Shown: piece by piece, positions 25,134 through 33,239 of the stretch | How positions within the stretch are numbered: position 1 is the stretch's first letter | Layout: the number at the start of each line of letters is the position of its first letter | NCBI RefSeq assembly: GCF_900091605.1 | Contig: NZ_FMCQ01000014.1 | Location: 58,706-122,705, forward strand | DNA from: Micromonospora tulbaghiae | GTDB lineage: Bacteria > Actinomycetota > Actinomycetes > Mycobacteriales > Micromonosporaceae | Direction: 5' to 3' | Length of the DNA stretch: 64,000 bases | Position numbers and translations under genes: made by a program | Notes under the pieces: model-generated | Told to the model about the DNA's origin: nothing | What the model saw: only the letters and a program-made list of their open reading frames with translations | The model's database searches: none

Positions 25134-25148
25134 TCAACTGATCACGAT
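25127..25148. terminator. palindrome containing both convergent stop codons
   Basis: ATCGTGATCA and TGATCACGAT are perfect complements around AC. The TGA of the MHYT gene (25131-25133) and of the exonuclease gene (complement of 25142-25144) both lie inside the stem. It probably acts as a bidirectional terminator in an 8-bp intergenic gap. Confidence 0.6.
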
Positions 25149-26065
25149 CGGTCGCCGGCCAGCGCGTCGACGAGGCGGCGGCACGAGCCGGCCAGGTTCC
25201 AGCGCTGCGCCAGCTCCAGCAGCCGGTCCGGGTCGGCGGGGGACGTGGGCAGTGCCGGGTCCAGCTCGGGCAGCGGCACGTCGGTGGCGACCCGGACCAC
25301 CTTCGGCGCCACGGCCAGGTAGTCGCGGGCGGCGTCGAGCTTCGCCCGCAGCCCGGGCGCGAAACCGGAGCGGGGGTCGTCGAGCGCGGCCAGGATGCCG
25401 TCCAGCCCGCCGTAGCGGTCTATCAGCCGGGCGGCGGTCTTCTCGCCCACCCCGGCCACGCCGGGCAGCCCGTCGCTGGGGTCGCCGCGCAGCGCCGCGA
25501 AGTCGGCGTACCGGTCGGCGGGCACGCCGTAGCGGGTGCGGACCGCCGCGTCGTCGCAGTCGTCCAGCTTGGCCACGCCCCGGCCGACGTAGAGCAGGCG
25601 TACCGGGTGGGCGTCGTCGACGAGCTGGAACAGGTCGCGGTCGCCGGAGACCACCTCGACCGGGCCCGGCTGGGTCACCGAGAGCGTGCCGAGCACGTCG
25701 TCGGCCTCGTAGCCGTCGGCGCCCACGGCCGGGATGCCGAGCGCGTCCAGCACCTCCAGGATCATCGGCACCTGCGGGGAGAGCGTGTCCGGCACGACCT
25801 CGCCGCCCTCGGGCGCGACCCGGTGCGCCTTGTACGACGGCAGCAGCTCCACCCGCCACGCCGGCCGCCAGTCGTGGTCGAGCGCGCAGATCATCCGGTC
25901 GGGCCGGCGGGTGCGCACGAGCTGGGCGAGCATGTCGAGGAAGCCGCGGACGGCGTTGACCGGCTGGCCGTCGCCGGTCTTCGCGGCCGACTCGGGAATG
26001 CCGAAGTAGGCGCGGAAGTAGAGGCTGGGGGAGTCGATCAGGAGGATCGGCTGTCGTTGTGCCAC
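25142..26065 (-). CDS. 5'-3' exonuclease (Pol I N-terminal / FEN-like)
   Basis: A 307-aa stand-alone 5' nuclease. The N-terminus ILLIDSPSLYFRAYFGIPES carries the first metal-binding Asp, and further acidic residues lie in GADGYEADDVLGTL and VVSGDRDLFQLVDD. The H3TH region is ALRGDPSDGLPGVAGVGEKTAARL. It probably removes RNA primers or flaps. GTG 26065 fits family length; the upstream open frame is antisense to the next gene. Confidence 0.92.
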   Translation of the reverse strand: MAQRQPILLIDSPSLYFRAYFGIPESAAKTGDGQPVNAVRGFLDMLAQLVRTRRPDRMICALDHDWRPAWRVELLPSYKAHRVAPEGGEVVPDTLSPQVPMILEVLDALGIPAVGADGYEADDVLGTLSVTQPGPVEVVSGDRDLFQLVDDAHPVRLLYVGRGVAKLDDCDDAAVRTRYGVPADRYADFAALRGDPSDGLPGVAGVGEKTAARLIDRYGGLDGILAALDDPRSGFAPGLRAKLDAARDYLAVAPKVVRVATDVPLPELDPALPTSPADPDRLLELAQRWNLAGSCRRLVDALAGDRS

Positions 26066-26164
26066 GCGGGCAAGCCTTCCACAGCCCTGTGACGACATGG
26101 GGGAGGCGACCGCCGGGCCGGAAACCCGGGCGCGCGCGGGGCGCGGCATGAGCAGACTGGCGGG

Positions 26165-27250
26165 GTGAGCTTCGTACCCGGCCTGACCCTGGCCCGCCGG
26201 TTCCACGACGAGGTGGTGGGTCCGCTGCTGGCGCGGCGGCTGCCCGGCCTGCCGTACTCTGCCGGTCTGCTCGACGGCGGCTCCGAGCTGCTCGGCCTCG
26301 ACACGCCGCGCTCCACCGACCACGACTGGGGTCCGCGTACCCAGCTCTTCGTGGCGGCCGCGCACGACGTCGCGCCGGTCCGGGCGGCGCTGGACGCGGA
26401 GCTGCCGGCGCGGTTCCTCGGCTGGCCGACCCGCTACGCGGGCGGGCCGGAGGCGCGCCTCGGCACGGTCCGCGCCGACGGCGACCGGCACGGCGTGACG
26501 GTGGACGAACTCGGCGGATGGCTGCGGGAGCGGCTCGGCGCCGACCCGCGCACCGGACTGACGGCGGCGGACTGGCTGGCGACGCCGACGCAGCGGCTGG
26601 CCGAGCTGACCGGGGGAGCGGTGTTCCACGACGGGCTCGACGGCGCGCTCACCGACGTCCGCGCCCGGCTGGCCTGGTATCCGGACGACGTGTGGCGGTA
26701 CGTGCTCGCCTCCGGGTGGCAGCGGGTCGCGCAGGCCGAGCACCTGGCCGGCCGCTGCGCCGAGGTCGGCGACGACCTGGGCAGCCGGGTCGTGGTCGCC
26801 GGACTGGCCCGGGACCTGATGCGCCTCGGCCTGCTGCTGCACCGGCGCTGGCCCCCGTACGCGAAGTGGCTCGGCACGGTGTTCGCGACGCTGCCGGACG
26901 CGGCGCCGGTGGTGGACGGGCTCGCCGCCGCGCTCGGCCCGGGCGACTGGGCGGCCCGGGAGCCCGGCCTGGTCCGGGCGCTGGAGACGGTCGCCGGCTG
27001 GACCAACGACGCCGCGCCGGCGCCGCCGGTGGACCCTTCCGCCCGGCCGTTCCACGACCGGCCGTTCCTGGTGCTGCACGCCTGCCGGTTCGTCGAGACG
27101 CTGCGCGCCGCGATCACCGACCCGCAGCTGCGCGACCGGCCGCCGGTCGGCGCGGTGGACCAGTACGTGGACAGCGTGGACGTGCTGACCCACGCGGACC
27201 GTGCCCGCCGGGTGGCCGTGGCGGTTGTCGGCTCGTCGGCCGGGGCCTAG
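26165..27250 (+). CDS. DUF4037 nucleotidyltransferase-like protein
   Basis: A 361-aa soluble protein with the DUF4037 pattern: an early Gly/Ser-rich start (GGSELLGLDTPRSTDHDWGPR) that recalls the GS-x-D-x-D entry of nucleotidyltransferases, and conserved FLGWPTRY, WYPDDVWRYVLASGWQR and PPYAKWLGT. Its enzymatic activity is not established to my knowledge. GTG 26165 follows a CAGACT hexamer by 6 nt and no ribosome site is clear. It lies divergent from the exonuclease with about 100 bp between starts. Confidence 0.82.
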   Translation: MSFVPGLTLARRFHDEVVGPLLARRLPGLPYSAGLLDGGSELLGLDTPRSTDHDWGPRTQLFVAAAHDVAPVRAALDAELPARFLGWPTRYAGGPEARLGTVRADGDRHGVTVDELGGWLRERLGADPRTGLTAADWLATPTQRLAELTGGAVFHDGLDGALTDVRARLAWYPDDVWRYVLASGWQRVAQAEHLAGRCAEVGDDLGSRVVVAGLARDLMRLGLLLHRRWPPYAKWLGTVFATLPDAAPVVDGLAAALGPGDWAAREPGLVRALETVAGWTNDAAPAPPVDPSARPFHDRPFLVLHACRFVETLRAAITDPQLRDRPPVGAVDQYVDSVDVLTHADRARRVAVAVVGSSAGA

Positions 27251-27378
27251 ACTCCGATTCGAGTCGCATCGATCCGCGACTGTCTATCTCGTCTCCGAGG
27301 GTCCGGGCCGCCCGTCGCAGGCGCCTCGCCGGCGAGAACGCCGCGCCACGCGGCGTTCCCACCATCCGAGGAGAACGC

Positions 27379-28758
27379 ATGCTGTCCAGAAGGAGCAGAC
27401 TCCGGCTGCTCGGTGCGGTGCTGGCCGCGGCCGGGCTCGCCGTCGGGGCGGCGCTCGCCGTCCCCGGGCCGGCCTCGGCCGCCGCGCTGACCGAGGTGAC
27501 GAACTTCGGCACCAACCCGAGCAACCTGCGGATGTACCTGTACGTCCCGGACACCGTGGCGGCCCGGCCCGGCCTGCTCGTGGTGAACCACTACTGCACC
27601 GGCAGCGGCCCGGCCATGTACTCCGGCACCCAGTTCGCGGCGCTCGCCGACCGGTACGGCTACATCGTGGTCTACCCGTCGGTGACGCGCAGCAGCAAGT
27701 GCTTCGACGTCTCCTCGCCCCAGGCGCTGCGCCGCGACGGCGGCAGCGACCCGGTGGGCATCAAGTCCATGGTGGACCACGTGCGGCAGCGCTACCCGGT
27801 CGACTCGCAGCGGATCTTCACCACCGGCACCTCGTCCGGCGCGATGATGACGAACGTACTGCTCGGCGACTACCCGGACGTGTTCCGCGCCGGGGCCGCC
27901 TTCGCCGGTGTGCCCTTCGCCTGCTTCGCCACCACCAACGGCTCGGAGTGGAACAGCGAGTGCGCCAACGGCCAGGTGCTGAGGACCCCGCAGCAGTGGG
28001 GTGACCTGGTGCGCAACGCCTACCCTGGCTACACCGGCCCGCGTCCGCGGATGCAGATCTGGCACGGTACCAACGACGAGACGCTGCGCTACCCGAACTT
28101 CGGCGAGCAGATCGACCAGTGGACGAACGTGAACGGGCTGAGCCAGACGCCCGCGTACACGGACAGCCCGCAGGCCGGCTACACCCGTACCCGCTACGGC
28201 GGCACCGGCGGCACCGCGACCGTCGAGGCGATCAGCATGCAGGGCGTCACGCACAACCTGCCGGTGGACGCGGCCCAGGCCATCCGCTTCTTCGGCCTGG
28301 ACTCCACCACGCCGCCGACCACCGCGCCGCCGACGACGCCCCCGCCCACCACGCCCCCGCCCACGACGCCGCCGCCCACCACGCCTCCGCCGACCACGCC
28401 GCCCCCCACCACGGCGCCGCCGACCACCCCGCCGCCGTCGGGGGCCTGCCGCGTCGGGTACGTGGTGAACGCCTGGAACAACGGGCTGACCGCCGCGGTG
28501 ACCGTCACCAACACGTCCACCACGGCGATCAACGGCTGGAACCTCGCGTTCACGCTGCCGAGCGGGCAGACGATCACCGGGGGCTGGAACGCCACGTACA
28601 GCCCGTCCAGCGGCGCGGTGACCGCACGCAACGTGTCCTACAACGCGTCGATCCCGCCGGGCGGCTCGGTGGACATCGGCTTCCAGGCCACCCACACCGG
28701 CGACACCGGGAGGCCCGCCTCGTTCACGCTCAACGGGAGCACCTGCACGACCGCCTGA
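27379..28758 (+). CDS. secreted CE1-like esterase (PHB depolymerase family) with CBM2
   Basis: A 459-aa exported enzyme. The signal peptide covers about residues 1-34 (ends ASAA). The alpha/beta-hydrolase domain (35-315) has nucleophile motif GTSSGAMMT, an oxyanion-region NHYCTGSG and a catalytic-type His in VTHNLP. This class contains acetylxylan, feruloyl and PHB esterases. A Pro/Thr linker (about 316-353) leads to a C-terminal family 2 carbohydrate-binding module (GACRVGYVVNAWNNG ... FTLNGSTC). The CBM2 makes a plant cell-wall ester the likelier substrate. GAGGAG lies 5 nt before the ATG. Confidence 0.88.
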   Translation: MLSRRSRLRLLGAVLAAAGLAVGAALAVPGPASAAALTEVTNFGTNPSNLRMYLYVPDTVAARPGLLVVNHYCTGSGPAMYSGTQFAALADRYGYIVVYPSVTRSSKCFDVSSPQALRRDGGSDPVGIKSMVDHVRQRYPVDSQRIFTTGTSSGAMMTNVLLGDYPDVFRAGAAFAGVPFACFATTNGSEWNSECANGQVLRTPQQWGDLVRNAYPGYTGPRPRMQIWHGTNDETLRYPNFGEQIDQWTNVNGLSQTPAYTDSPQAGYTRTRYGGTGGTATVEAISMQGVTHNLPVDAAQAIRFFGLDSTTPPTTAPPTTPPPTTPPPTTPPPTTPPPTTPPPTTAPPTTPPPSGACRVGYVVNAWNNGLTAAVTVTNTSTTAINGWNLAFTLPSGQTITGGWNATYSPSSGAVTARNVSYNASIPPGGSVDIGFQATHTGDTGRPASFTLNGSTCTTA

Positions 28759-28766
28759 TCCGCCCG

Positions 28767-28805
28767 GGGGTGGCGGCGTCCCGGACACGGTGATGCCGCC
28801 ACCCC
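28767..28805 (+). terminator. terminator after esterase gene
   Basis: GGGGTGGCGGC pairs with GCCGCCACCCC across a 17-nt loop, just after the stop. Confidence 0.7.
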
Positions 28806-28893
28806 GCCGGTCACGCCGGTCACGCCGGGCATGGGCGCCGCCCCGGCGGGTACCCGTGCCGGACGGACACCGGCGGGAACCGAAGGAGCGGAA

Positions 28894-29016
28894 ATGAAGG
28901 TCCGAAGCTCCCTGCGCGCGCTCAAGCGCAAGGCCGGCTCGATCGTGGTCCGGCGCCGGGGCAAGTTGTTCGTGCTCAACAAGGCCGACCGGCGGCAGAA
29001 GGCCCGGCAGGGCTGA
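28894..29016 (+). CDS. rpmJ: ribosomal protein bL36, zinc-free paralogue
   Basis: A 40-aa basic protein beginning MKVRSSLRALK and ending DRRQKARQG, as in bL36. The CxxC...CxxxxH zinc ligands of the housekeeping bL36 are all missing, so this is the Cys-less form that bacteria use when zinc is scarce. AAGGAG (28883-28888) precedes the ATG. I did not find an obvious Zur operator upstream. It is followed after 5 nt by an SDR gene, suggesting one transcript. The main rpmJ is expected in the ribosomal-protein region elsewhere. Confidence 0.9.
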   Translation: MKVRSSLRALKRKAGSIVVRRRGKLFVLNKADRRQKARQG

Positions 29017-29021
29017 GCCCG

Positions 29022-29795
29022 ATGGCCGACATCCTGATCACCGGGGCCGGCAGCGGGCTCGGTCGGGGCACCGCGCTCGGGCTGGCCCGCGAGGGCCATC
29101 ACGTGATCGCCGCCGCGCAGGTGTGGCCACAGGTCCGCGAGCTGCGCGCCGAGGCCGAGCGGGCGGGCGTCGCGCTGGACGCGATCAAGCTGGACGTCAC
29201 CGACCCGGCCGACCGGGCCGCCGCGGCCCGGCACCGGGTGGACGTCCTGGTGCTCAACGCGGGCGTCCAGGAGGCCGGTGCTCTGGTGGAGATCCCGATG
29301 GACCGCGTCCGCCGGTCGTTCGAGGTGAACGTGTTCGGCCACCTGCACCTGGCGCAGGATCTGGTGCCGCCGATGCTGGCCCGGGGGGCGGGAAAGGTGG
29401 TCTGGGTGTCCTCCGCGGTAGGCGTGCGGACCCGGCCCTTCATCGGTGTCTACGCCGCCACAAAGCACGCGATCGAGGCGCTGGCCTGGGCCATGAAGGG
29501 GGAGCTGGAACCGCGCGGGGTACGCGTCGCGGTGATCAACCCCGGCCCGTACCGGACCGGCTACAACGACACCGGCGTGGAGACCATGTCCCAGTGGTGG
29601 GACGAGTCGGCCGCCCTGCTGCCCCGCCCCGACTTCGGCGACTACCTCGGTCACCAGCACGATCCGCAGGAGATGATCGACGAGATGGTCCGGGTGGTGC
29701 CGGCCGGGGAGCACGCGTACCGCACCGCGTACCCGCCGTCGCTGCGCGACCAGCTCAGGGAGTTCGAGTCGCAGGTGTGGGACGCGACGTCGTGA
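29022..29795 (+). CDS. short-chain dehydrogenase/reductase (SDR)
   Basis: A 257-aa classical SDR. The nucleotide site is TGAGSGLGRG (7-16), NAGV is at about 82, the catalytic Ser is in VWVSSAVG, and Tyr/Lys are in YAATK. It should oxidise or reduce an alcohol/carbonyl with NAD(P)H; the substrate is unknown. It starts 5 nt after the bL36 stop, so it is probably co-transcribed and possibly zinc-regulated. Its 3' end overlaps the convergent GT2 gene by 41 bp. Confidence 0.9.
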   Translation: MADILITGAGSGLGRGTALGLAREGHHVIAAAQVWPQVRELRAEAERAGVALDAIKLDVTDPADRAAAARHRVDVLVLNAGVQEAGALVEIPMDRVRRSFEVNVFGHLHLAQDLVPPMLARGAGKVVWVSSAVGVRTRPFIGVYAATKHAIEALAWAMKGELEPRGVRVAVINPGPYRTGYNDTGVETMSQWWDESAALLPRPDFGDYLGHQHDPQEMIDEMVRVVPAGEHAYRTAYPPSLRDQLREFESQVWDATS

Positions 29796-30516
29796 CGGCG
29801 GCGGCCGGTACGGCGTCCACCTCGGAGCGCCCCACCAGGCGGGCAACGGCGGAGGCGGCCAGCGGGCGGTAGATCCGCACCGAGTCGGCGAGCGCGGAGA
29901 AGTGCGAACCCGAGTTGTCGCCGTGGTAGTGGGTGGCGATGTCCACCTGCTCGACCGGCACCCCGGCGCGGACCAGCCGCAGCAGCACCGCCATCTCGTA
30001 CTCGAAGCGGTCACCGGGGACGGTGGTGAGCCAGCCGAGCAGGGCGGCCGGGTAGGCGCGCAGCCCGGTCTGGGTGTCGCGCACGTCCCGGCCGGTCGCC
30101 AGCCGGAACGCCACCCGGGTCGCCGCGTTGCCGAACCGGCTGCGCGCCGGGACCTCACCGTCGAACCGGCGTACGCCGAGCGTCGGCGCTCCGGTGACGC
30201 GCATCCGTTCCGCCACGCGGCACACGTCGGTCACAGCGTGCTGGCCGTCGGCGTCCACACACACCACGTCGCGTCCGGGACGGTGCGTCGAGACATACCG
30301 GAAGCCGGTGCGCAGCACCACGCCCTTGCCCCGGTTGACCCGGCGGCGCAGCACCGTCGCCCCCTCGGCGCGGGCCGCGCCCAGCACCTCGGCGGCGGCC
30401 GGGCCGCTGCCGTCGTCGACGACGAGCACGTCCGCGCCGGGCAGCGCCGCCCGCAGGTCGCCGACCAGCGGCGGAAGCCGGTCACCGGGCCGGTACACCG
30501 GCACGAGCACGATCAC
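29755..30516 (-). CDS. family 2 glycosyltransferase (DPM/DPG-like)
   Basis: A 253-aa cytoplasmic GT-A enzyme. It starts MIVLVPVYRPGDRLPPLV, followed by VLVVDDGSG (nucleotide-sugar site), RGKGVVLRTGF, and VCVDADGQHAVTD, which carries the metal-binding DxD. It lacks the C-terminal membrane helices of some polyprenyl-phosphate glycosyltransferases. GTG 30516 has GGGAGG 4 nt upstream. It follows the DUF218 gene by 82 nt and may be in one operon with it. Possible role: cell-envelope polysaccharide or lipid-linked sugar synthesis. Confidence 0.88.
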   Translation of the reverse strand: MIVLVPVYRPGDRLPPLVGDLRAALPGADVLVVDDGSGPAAAEVLGAARAEGATVLRRRVNRGKGVVLRTGFRYVSTHRPGRDVVCVDADGQHAVTDVCRVAERMRVTGAPTLGVRRFDGEVPARSRFGNAATRVAFRLATGRDVRDTQTGLRAYPAALLGWLTTVPGDRFEYEMAVLLRLVRAGVPVEQVDIATHYHGDNSGSHFSALADSVRIYRPLAASAVARLVGRSEVDAVPAAAVTTSRPTPATRTP

Positions 30517-30598
30517 GGAGCCTCCCGGGTGGACTCGCCGCCGGCACCGCCCGGCGGGTCGATCGAGGACCGACGTACCCCGCGCCCGCTCCGGCGAA

Positions 30599-31237
30599 TC
30601 ACCGTCGCGGCGTGAGGCGTCCGATCCGGTCGGCGGCGCGGGTCAGCGCGCGCTCGCGGCGCAGCGACGCCTCCGGGGTACGCACACCGAGGAAGCCGAT
30701 CCGGCTGAACGCCCGGGCGGCCCGCTCCCGCCGGACGGGCACCGGGTCGGGCGCGGTCACCGGCACGTCGGCCAGCGCCCGGCCGGACAGCCCGAGCACG
30801 CGCGCGGCGAGCAGCCGGACGCGGGGCAGGTGCCACGGGTGGGAGACCAGCCCGAGCGGGTGCTGGGCGGTGAACTCCGCCGCGCCGAGCAGCCCGTCCT
30901 GGACGGTGTGCGCCAGGTTCTGCACGGTGGTGCGGGAGCGGGTCTCGGCCGCCGACCGGGCGTACGCGTCGAGCCCGGCGTCGCGCGCCAGCGCCCGCAT
31001 CAGCTCGGCCTCCCGGAATCCGGGCGGTGGGCCGGGCATTCCGGCCGGACCGTGCGGCCAGCCGCCGGTGAACACCACCCGGGCGCCGGGCGTACGGCGG
31101 AACACCTCGGCGTGCGCGCGGACGTAGGCCACCGCGGCCTCGGTGCGCGCGACGCTCTCCGCGGTGAGCCGGTAGCCGTCGTCGCCGGCCACCACCCCGC
31201 GGCCGAAGACCAGCAGCACGGTGGCGGGCGGCGTCAT
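30599..31237 (-). CDS. DUF218 (YdcF/SanA/ElyC-like) protein
   Basis: A 212-aa protein with the DUF218 layout: VLLVFGRGVV, ARVVFTGGWP, an acidic Glu in FREAELMRALA, then SRTTVQNLAHTV and VSHPWHLPRVR. Members are linked to cell-envelope integrity, but the reaction is unclear. No membrane anchor is visible, unlike SanA. ATG 31237 lies 6 nt after TACCGT on the minus strand. The adjacent GT2 supports an envelope role. Confidence 0.8.
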   Translation of the reverse strand: MTPPATVLLVFGRGVVAGDDGYRLTAESVARTEAAVAYVRAHAEVFRRTPGARVVFTGGWPHGPAGMPGPPPGFREAELMRALARDAGLDAYARSAAETRSRTTVQNLAHTVQDGLLGAAEFTAQHPLGLVSHPWHLPRVRLLAARVLGLSGRALADVPVTAPDPVPVRRERAARAFSRIGFLGVRTPEASLRRERALTRAADRIGRLTPRR

Positions 31238-31243
31238 CCCTTC

Positions 31244-31249
31244 ACGGTA
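31244..31249 (-). promoter_or_regulatory. leaderless promoter of DUF218 gene (-10 TACCGT)
   Basis: On the minus strand TACCGT is followed by 6 nt and ATG 31237. It lies in the 21-bp gap after the DUF4873 gene. Confidence 0.5.
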
Positions 31250-31258
31250 CGGGCCGGA

Positions 31259-31528
31259 TCACTCGTCGTCCGGCGGCCACGGCGGCGTGCCGACGCCGGT
31301 GATGCGGACGCCGCCCCACGGGTCCACCTCGGCCAGCCGGGCCCGGGCGACCCGTTCGCCGATCCGGACCTCCACGTCGCGGCGGCCGGAGCGCAGCAGC
31401 CGGACCAGTCGCGGTTCCGGCTCGACCCGCCCGGCCCAGTGGTAGCGGCCGTCGACCGGCTCGAACCGCCCGCCGGCGTGCAGCCGTACCGTGGTGCCGG
31501 CGATCTCGGCCGTGCCCTGCCAGGTCAC
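31259..31528 (-). CDS. DUF4873 small protein
   Basis: An 89-aa protein with TWQGTAEIAGTTVRLH, GRFEPVDGRYHWAGRV and PWGGVRITGVGTPPWP, matching the DUF4873 pattern. This small domain is often found alone or fused to flavin monooxygenases in actinobacteria. GTG 31528 overlaps the TGA of the TetR gene in a GTGA arrangement, so the two are translationally coupled. Its link to the divergent diiron oxygenase is by context. Confidence 0.75.
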   Translation of the reverse strand: MTWQGTAEIAGTTVRLHAGGRFEPVDGRYHWAGRVEPEPRLVRLLRSGRRDVEVRIGERVARARLAEVDPWGGVRITGVGTPPWPPDDE

Positions 31529-32241
31529 CTGTCGATCCGTTCGTGCGCGCGGGTCAGCTCCGGTGGCAGGTCGGCGCCCCGGCGGACCCCCTCGATGCCG
31601 CTCCACAGCAGCGTGGTCAGGTATTCGGTGAGCGCGGCCCGGTGGATCGGCTGCCCGTGCGTGGTCCACCAGTCGCCGACCGCCTGCACGAACCCGACCA
31701 GCCCGTACGCCCACGGCTCGGCCGGGCCGGCGTCGAGGCCGAGCGCGCGCAGCCGATCGCCGATGACCCGGGCCAGCCCGGTCGCGACCTGCCGGCTGGT
31801 GCCGGTGACCACCTGCTGGATGCCGGGATGCCCGGACTCGTGCACGAGGAACCGGTAGAGCGACGGCTCGTACTCCACCACGCTCAGGTACGCGTCGATC
31901 GTCGCCTCGACCAGCGCCCGCTCCTCGCGTACCTGCTCGACCGCGGGCGCGATCGCGGCCACCACGCGCGCCGCGACCACCTCGCTGACCGCCAGCCAGA
32001 GCTGCGCCTTGTCGGCGAAGTAGCGGTAGAGCACCGGCTTGCTGACCCCGGCGGTGGCGGCGACCTGGTCCATGTCGACGCTCGGGCCGTGCCGCAGCAG
32101 CGCCTGGATGGCGGCCGCGATCAGTTCCTGCCGCCGCTGTTCGCGGTGGTCGGCCCAGCGGTCGCGCCGCCCGCCGGGGCGGGGCGCGGCCGGCTCCGGC
32201 GGAGCGTCGGGGCCATTGACATCGGTGGTGGTCCGTCGCAT
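31525..32241 (-). CDS. TetR-family regulator
   Basis: A 238-aa protein with an N-terminal Pro/Arg-rich extension (1-30), a TetR helix-turn-helix (about 38-85: ELIAAAIQALLRHG, VDMDQVAATAGVSKPVLYRYF) and a ligand-binding helical domain. It is divergent from the AurF-like oxygenase gene, 51 bp away. A GTAAC palindrome lies between the two starts, so autoregulation and repression of the oxygenase are likely. The ligand is unknown; a fatty or aromatic substrate of the oxygenase is a reasonable guess. Confidence 0.9.
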   Translation of the reverse strand: MRRTTTDVNGPDAPPEPAAPRPGGRRDRWADHREQRRQELIAAAIQALLRHGPSVDMDQVAATAGVSKPVLYRYFADKAQLWLAVSEVVAARVVAAIAPAVEQVREERALVEATIDAYLSVVEYEPSLYRFLVHESGHPGIQQVVTGTSRQVATGLARVIGDRLRALGLDAGPAEPWAYGLVGFVQAVGDWWTTHGQPIHRAALTEYLTTLLWSGIEGVRRGADLPPELTRAHERIDR

Positions 32242-32251
32242 GCTACCACTC

Positions 32252-32272
32252 GTAACAGTTACTCGAAGTTAC
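32252..32272. promoter_or_regulatory. TetR operator candidate
   Basis: GTAACAGTTAC (32252-32262) is a perfect 11-base palindrome. A further GTTAC half-site follows at 32268-32272, 10 bp from the preceding GTTAC. It is centred between the divergent TetR and oxygenase starts. Confidence 0.6.
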
Positions 32273-32292
32273 GTCAATATGGAGGGGTCATC

Positions 32293-33195
32293 ATGGAGCG
32301 GACGACGGCCGGTTTCCCCCGCGAGGCGGTCGCCGATCGCCTGCTCTCCGCCTCGGTACGCACCAGCTACGACCCGATGGTCGACATCGACTGGTCGGCG
32401 CCGCCGGTGCCCGGCGCTTACTGGCTGCCGCCGTCGCGCAGCAGTCTCTACGGCACTCCCCTGTGGGAGGCCATGACCGAGGACCAGCGGGTCGAGCTGA
32501 CCAAGCACGAGGTCACCAGCGCGGCCAGCGCCGGGATCTGGTTCGAGACGATCCTCATGCAGATGCTGATCCGGCAGTACTACGACGCGGACCCGACCAG
32601 CCGGCACGCCCAGTACGCGCTCACCGAGGTCGCCGACGAGTGCCGGCACTCCATCATGTTCGGCCGGCTCATCGAGGCCGCGGGCGCCCCGGTCTACCGC
32701 GCCGAGCCGTTCGACCACCTGCTCGGGCGCTGGCTCAAGTCCACAGCGACCGGCCCGCAGATGTACGCGGCCATCCTCATCGCCGAGGAGATCCTCGACT
32801 CGTTCCAGCGCGAGATCATGGCCGACGAGTCGTTGCAGCCGCTGATCCGGATGGTGTCGCGCATCCACGTGGTGGAGGAGGCCCGGCACGTGCGCTTCGC
32901 CCGCGACGAGCTGACCCGGCAGGTCGAGGCGGCCGGGCCGGTCGCGATGGCGTACGCGCGGCTGGTGATCGGCCGGGCCGCGTACTCGATCACGCGGCGC
33001 CTGGTGCACCCGCGGGCGTACGCGGCGGTCGGGATCGACCCGGCGGCCGGCCGGGCCGCGGCGCGGGCCAACCCGCACTGGCGGGCCACGCTGCGCTGGT
33101 CCGCGCAGCGGATCGCCGACCACCTGACCGAACTGGGTCTGGTCGCCGGGCCGGGCCGGGTGCTGTGGCGCCGGGCCGGGCTGGTGGAGGGCTGA
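32293..33195 (+). CDS. AurF-like diiron oxygenase
   Basis: A 300-aa helical protein of the AurF/CmlI-like non-haem diiron family. Metal ligands are visible in two ExxH motifs, E116-C-R-H119 and E196-A-R-H199, plus Glu in WFETIL and IAEEILDSF. Known members oxidise aromatic amines to nitro compounds, but many actinobacterial homologues next to TetR genes have unknown substrates. GGAGGGG precedes ATG 32293. It ends at a hairpin shared with the convergent cellulase. No biosynthetic cluster surrounds it, so an arylamine pathway is not supported here. Confidence 0.85.
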   Translation: MERTTAGFPREAVADRLLSASVRTSYDPMVDIDWSAPPVPGAYWLPPSRSSLYGTPLWEAMTEDQRVELTKHEVTSAASAGIWFETILMQMLIRQYYDADPTSRHAQYALTEVADECRHSIMFGRLIEAAGAPVYRAEPFDHLLGRWLKSTATGPQMYAAILIAEEILDSFQREIMADESLQPLIRMVSRIHVVEEARHVRFARDELTRQVEAAGPVAMAYARLVIGRAAYSITRRLVHPRAYAAVGIDPAAGRAAARANPHWRATLRWSAQRIADHLTELGLVAGPGRVLWRRAGLVEG

Positions 33196-33231
33196 CCGGC
33201 GGCGACCCGAAGGGGAAAGGATCGCCGCCGG
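33196..33231. terminator. bidirectional hairpin between oxygenase and cellulase
   Basis: CCGGCGGCGA (33196-33205) pairs perfectly with TCGCCGCCGG (33222-33231) in the 44-bp gap between convergent genes. Confidence 0.75.
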
Positions 33232-33239
33232 CCGCCCGG

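Noticed and set aside
28311..28440. Short repeats resembling a CRISPR or minisatellite
   Set aside because: They encode Pro/Thr linkers between catalytic and CBM2 domains; similar tracts occur in other secreted enzymes here.
28759..28893. Zur operator upstream of the zinc-free bL36 gene
   Set aside because: No clear AT-rich palindrome of Zur type was found; only a terminator and GC-rich repeats of GGTCACGCC are visible.
32293..33195. AurF-like oxygenase as part of a nitro-compound biosynthetic cluster
   Set aside because: No biosynthetic enzymes, carrier proteins or resistance genes surround it.
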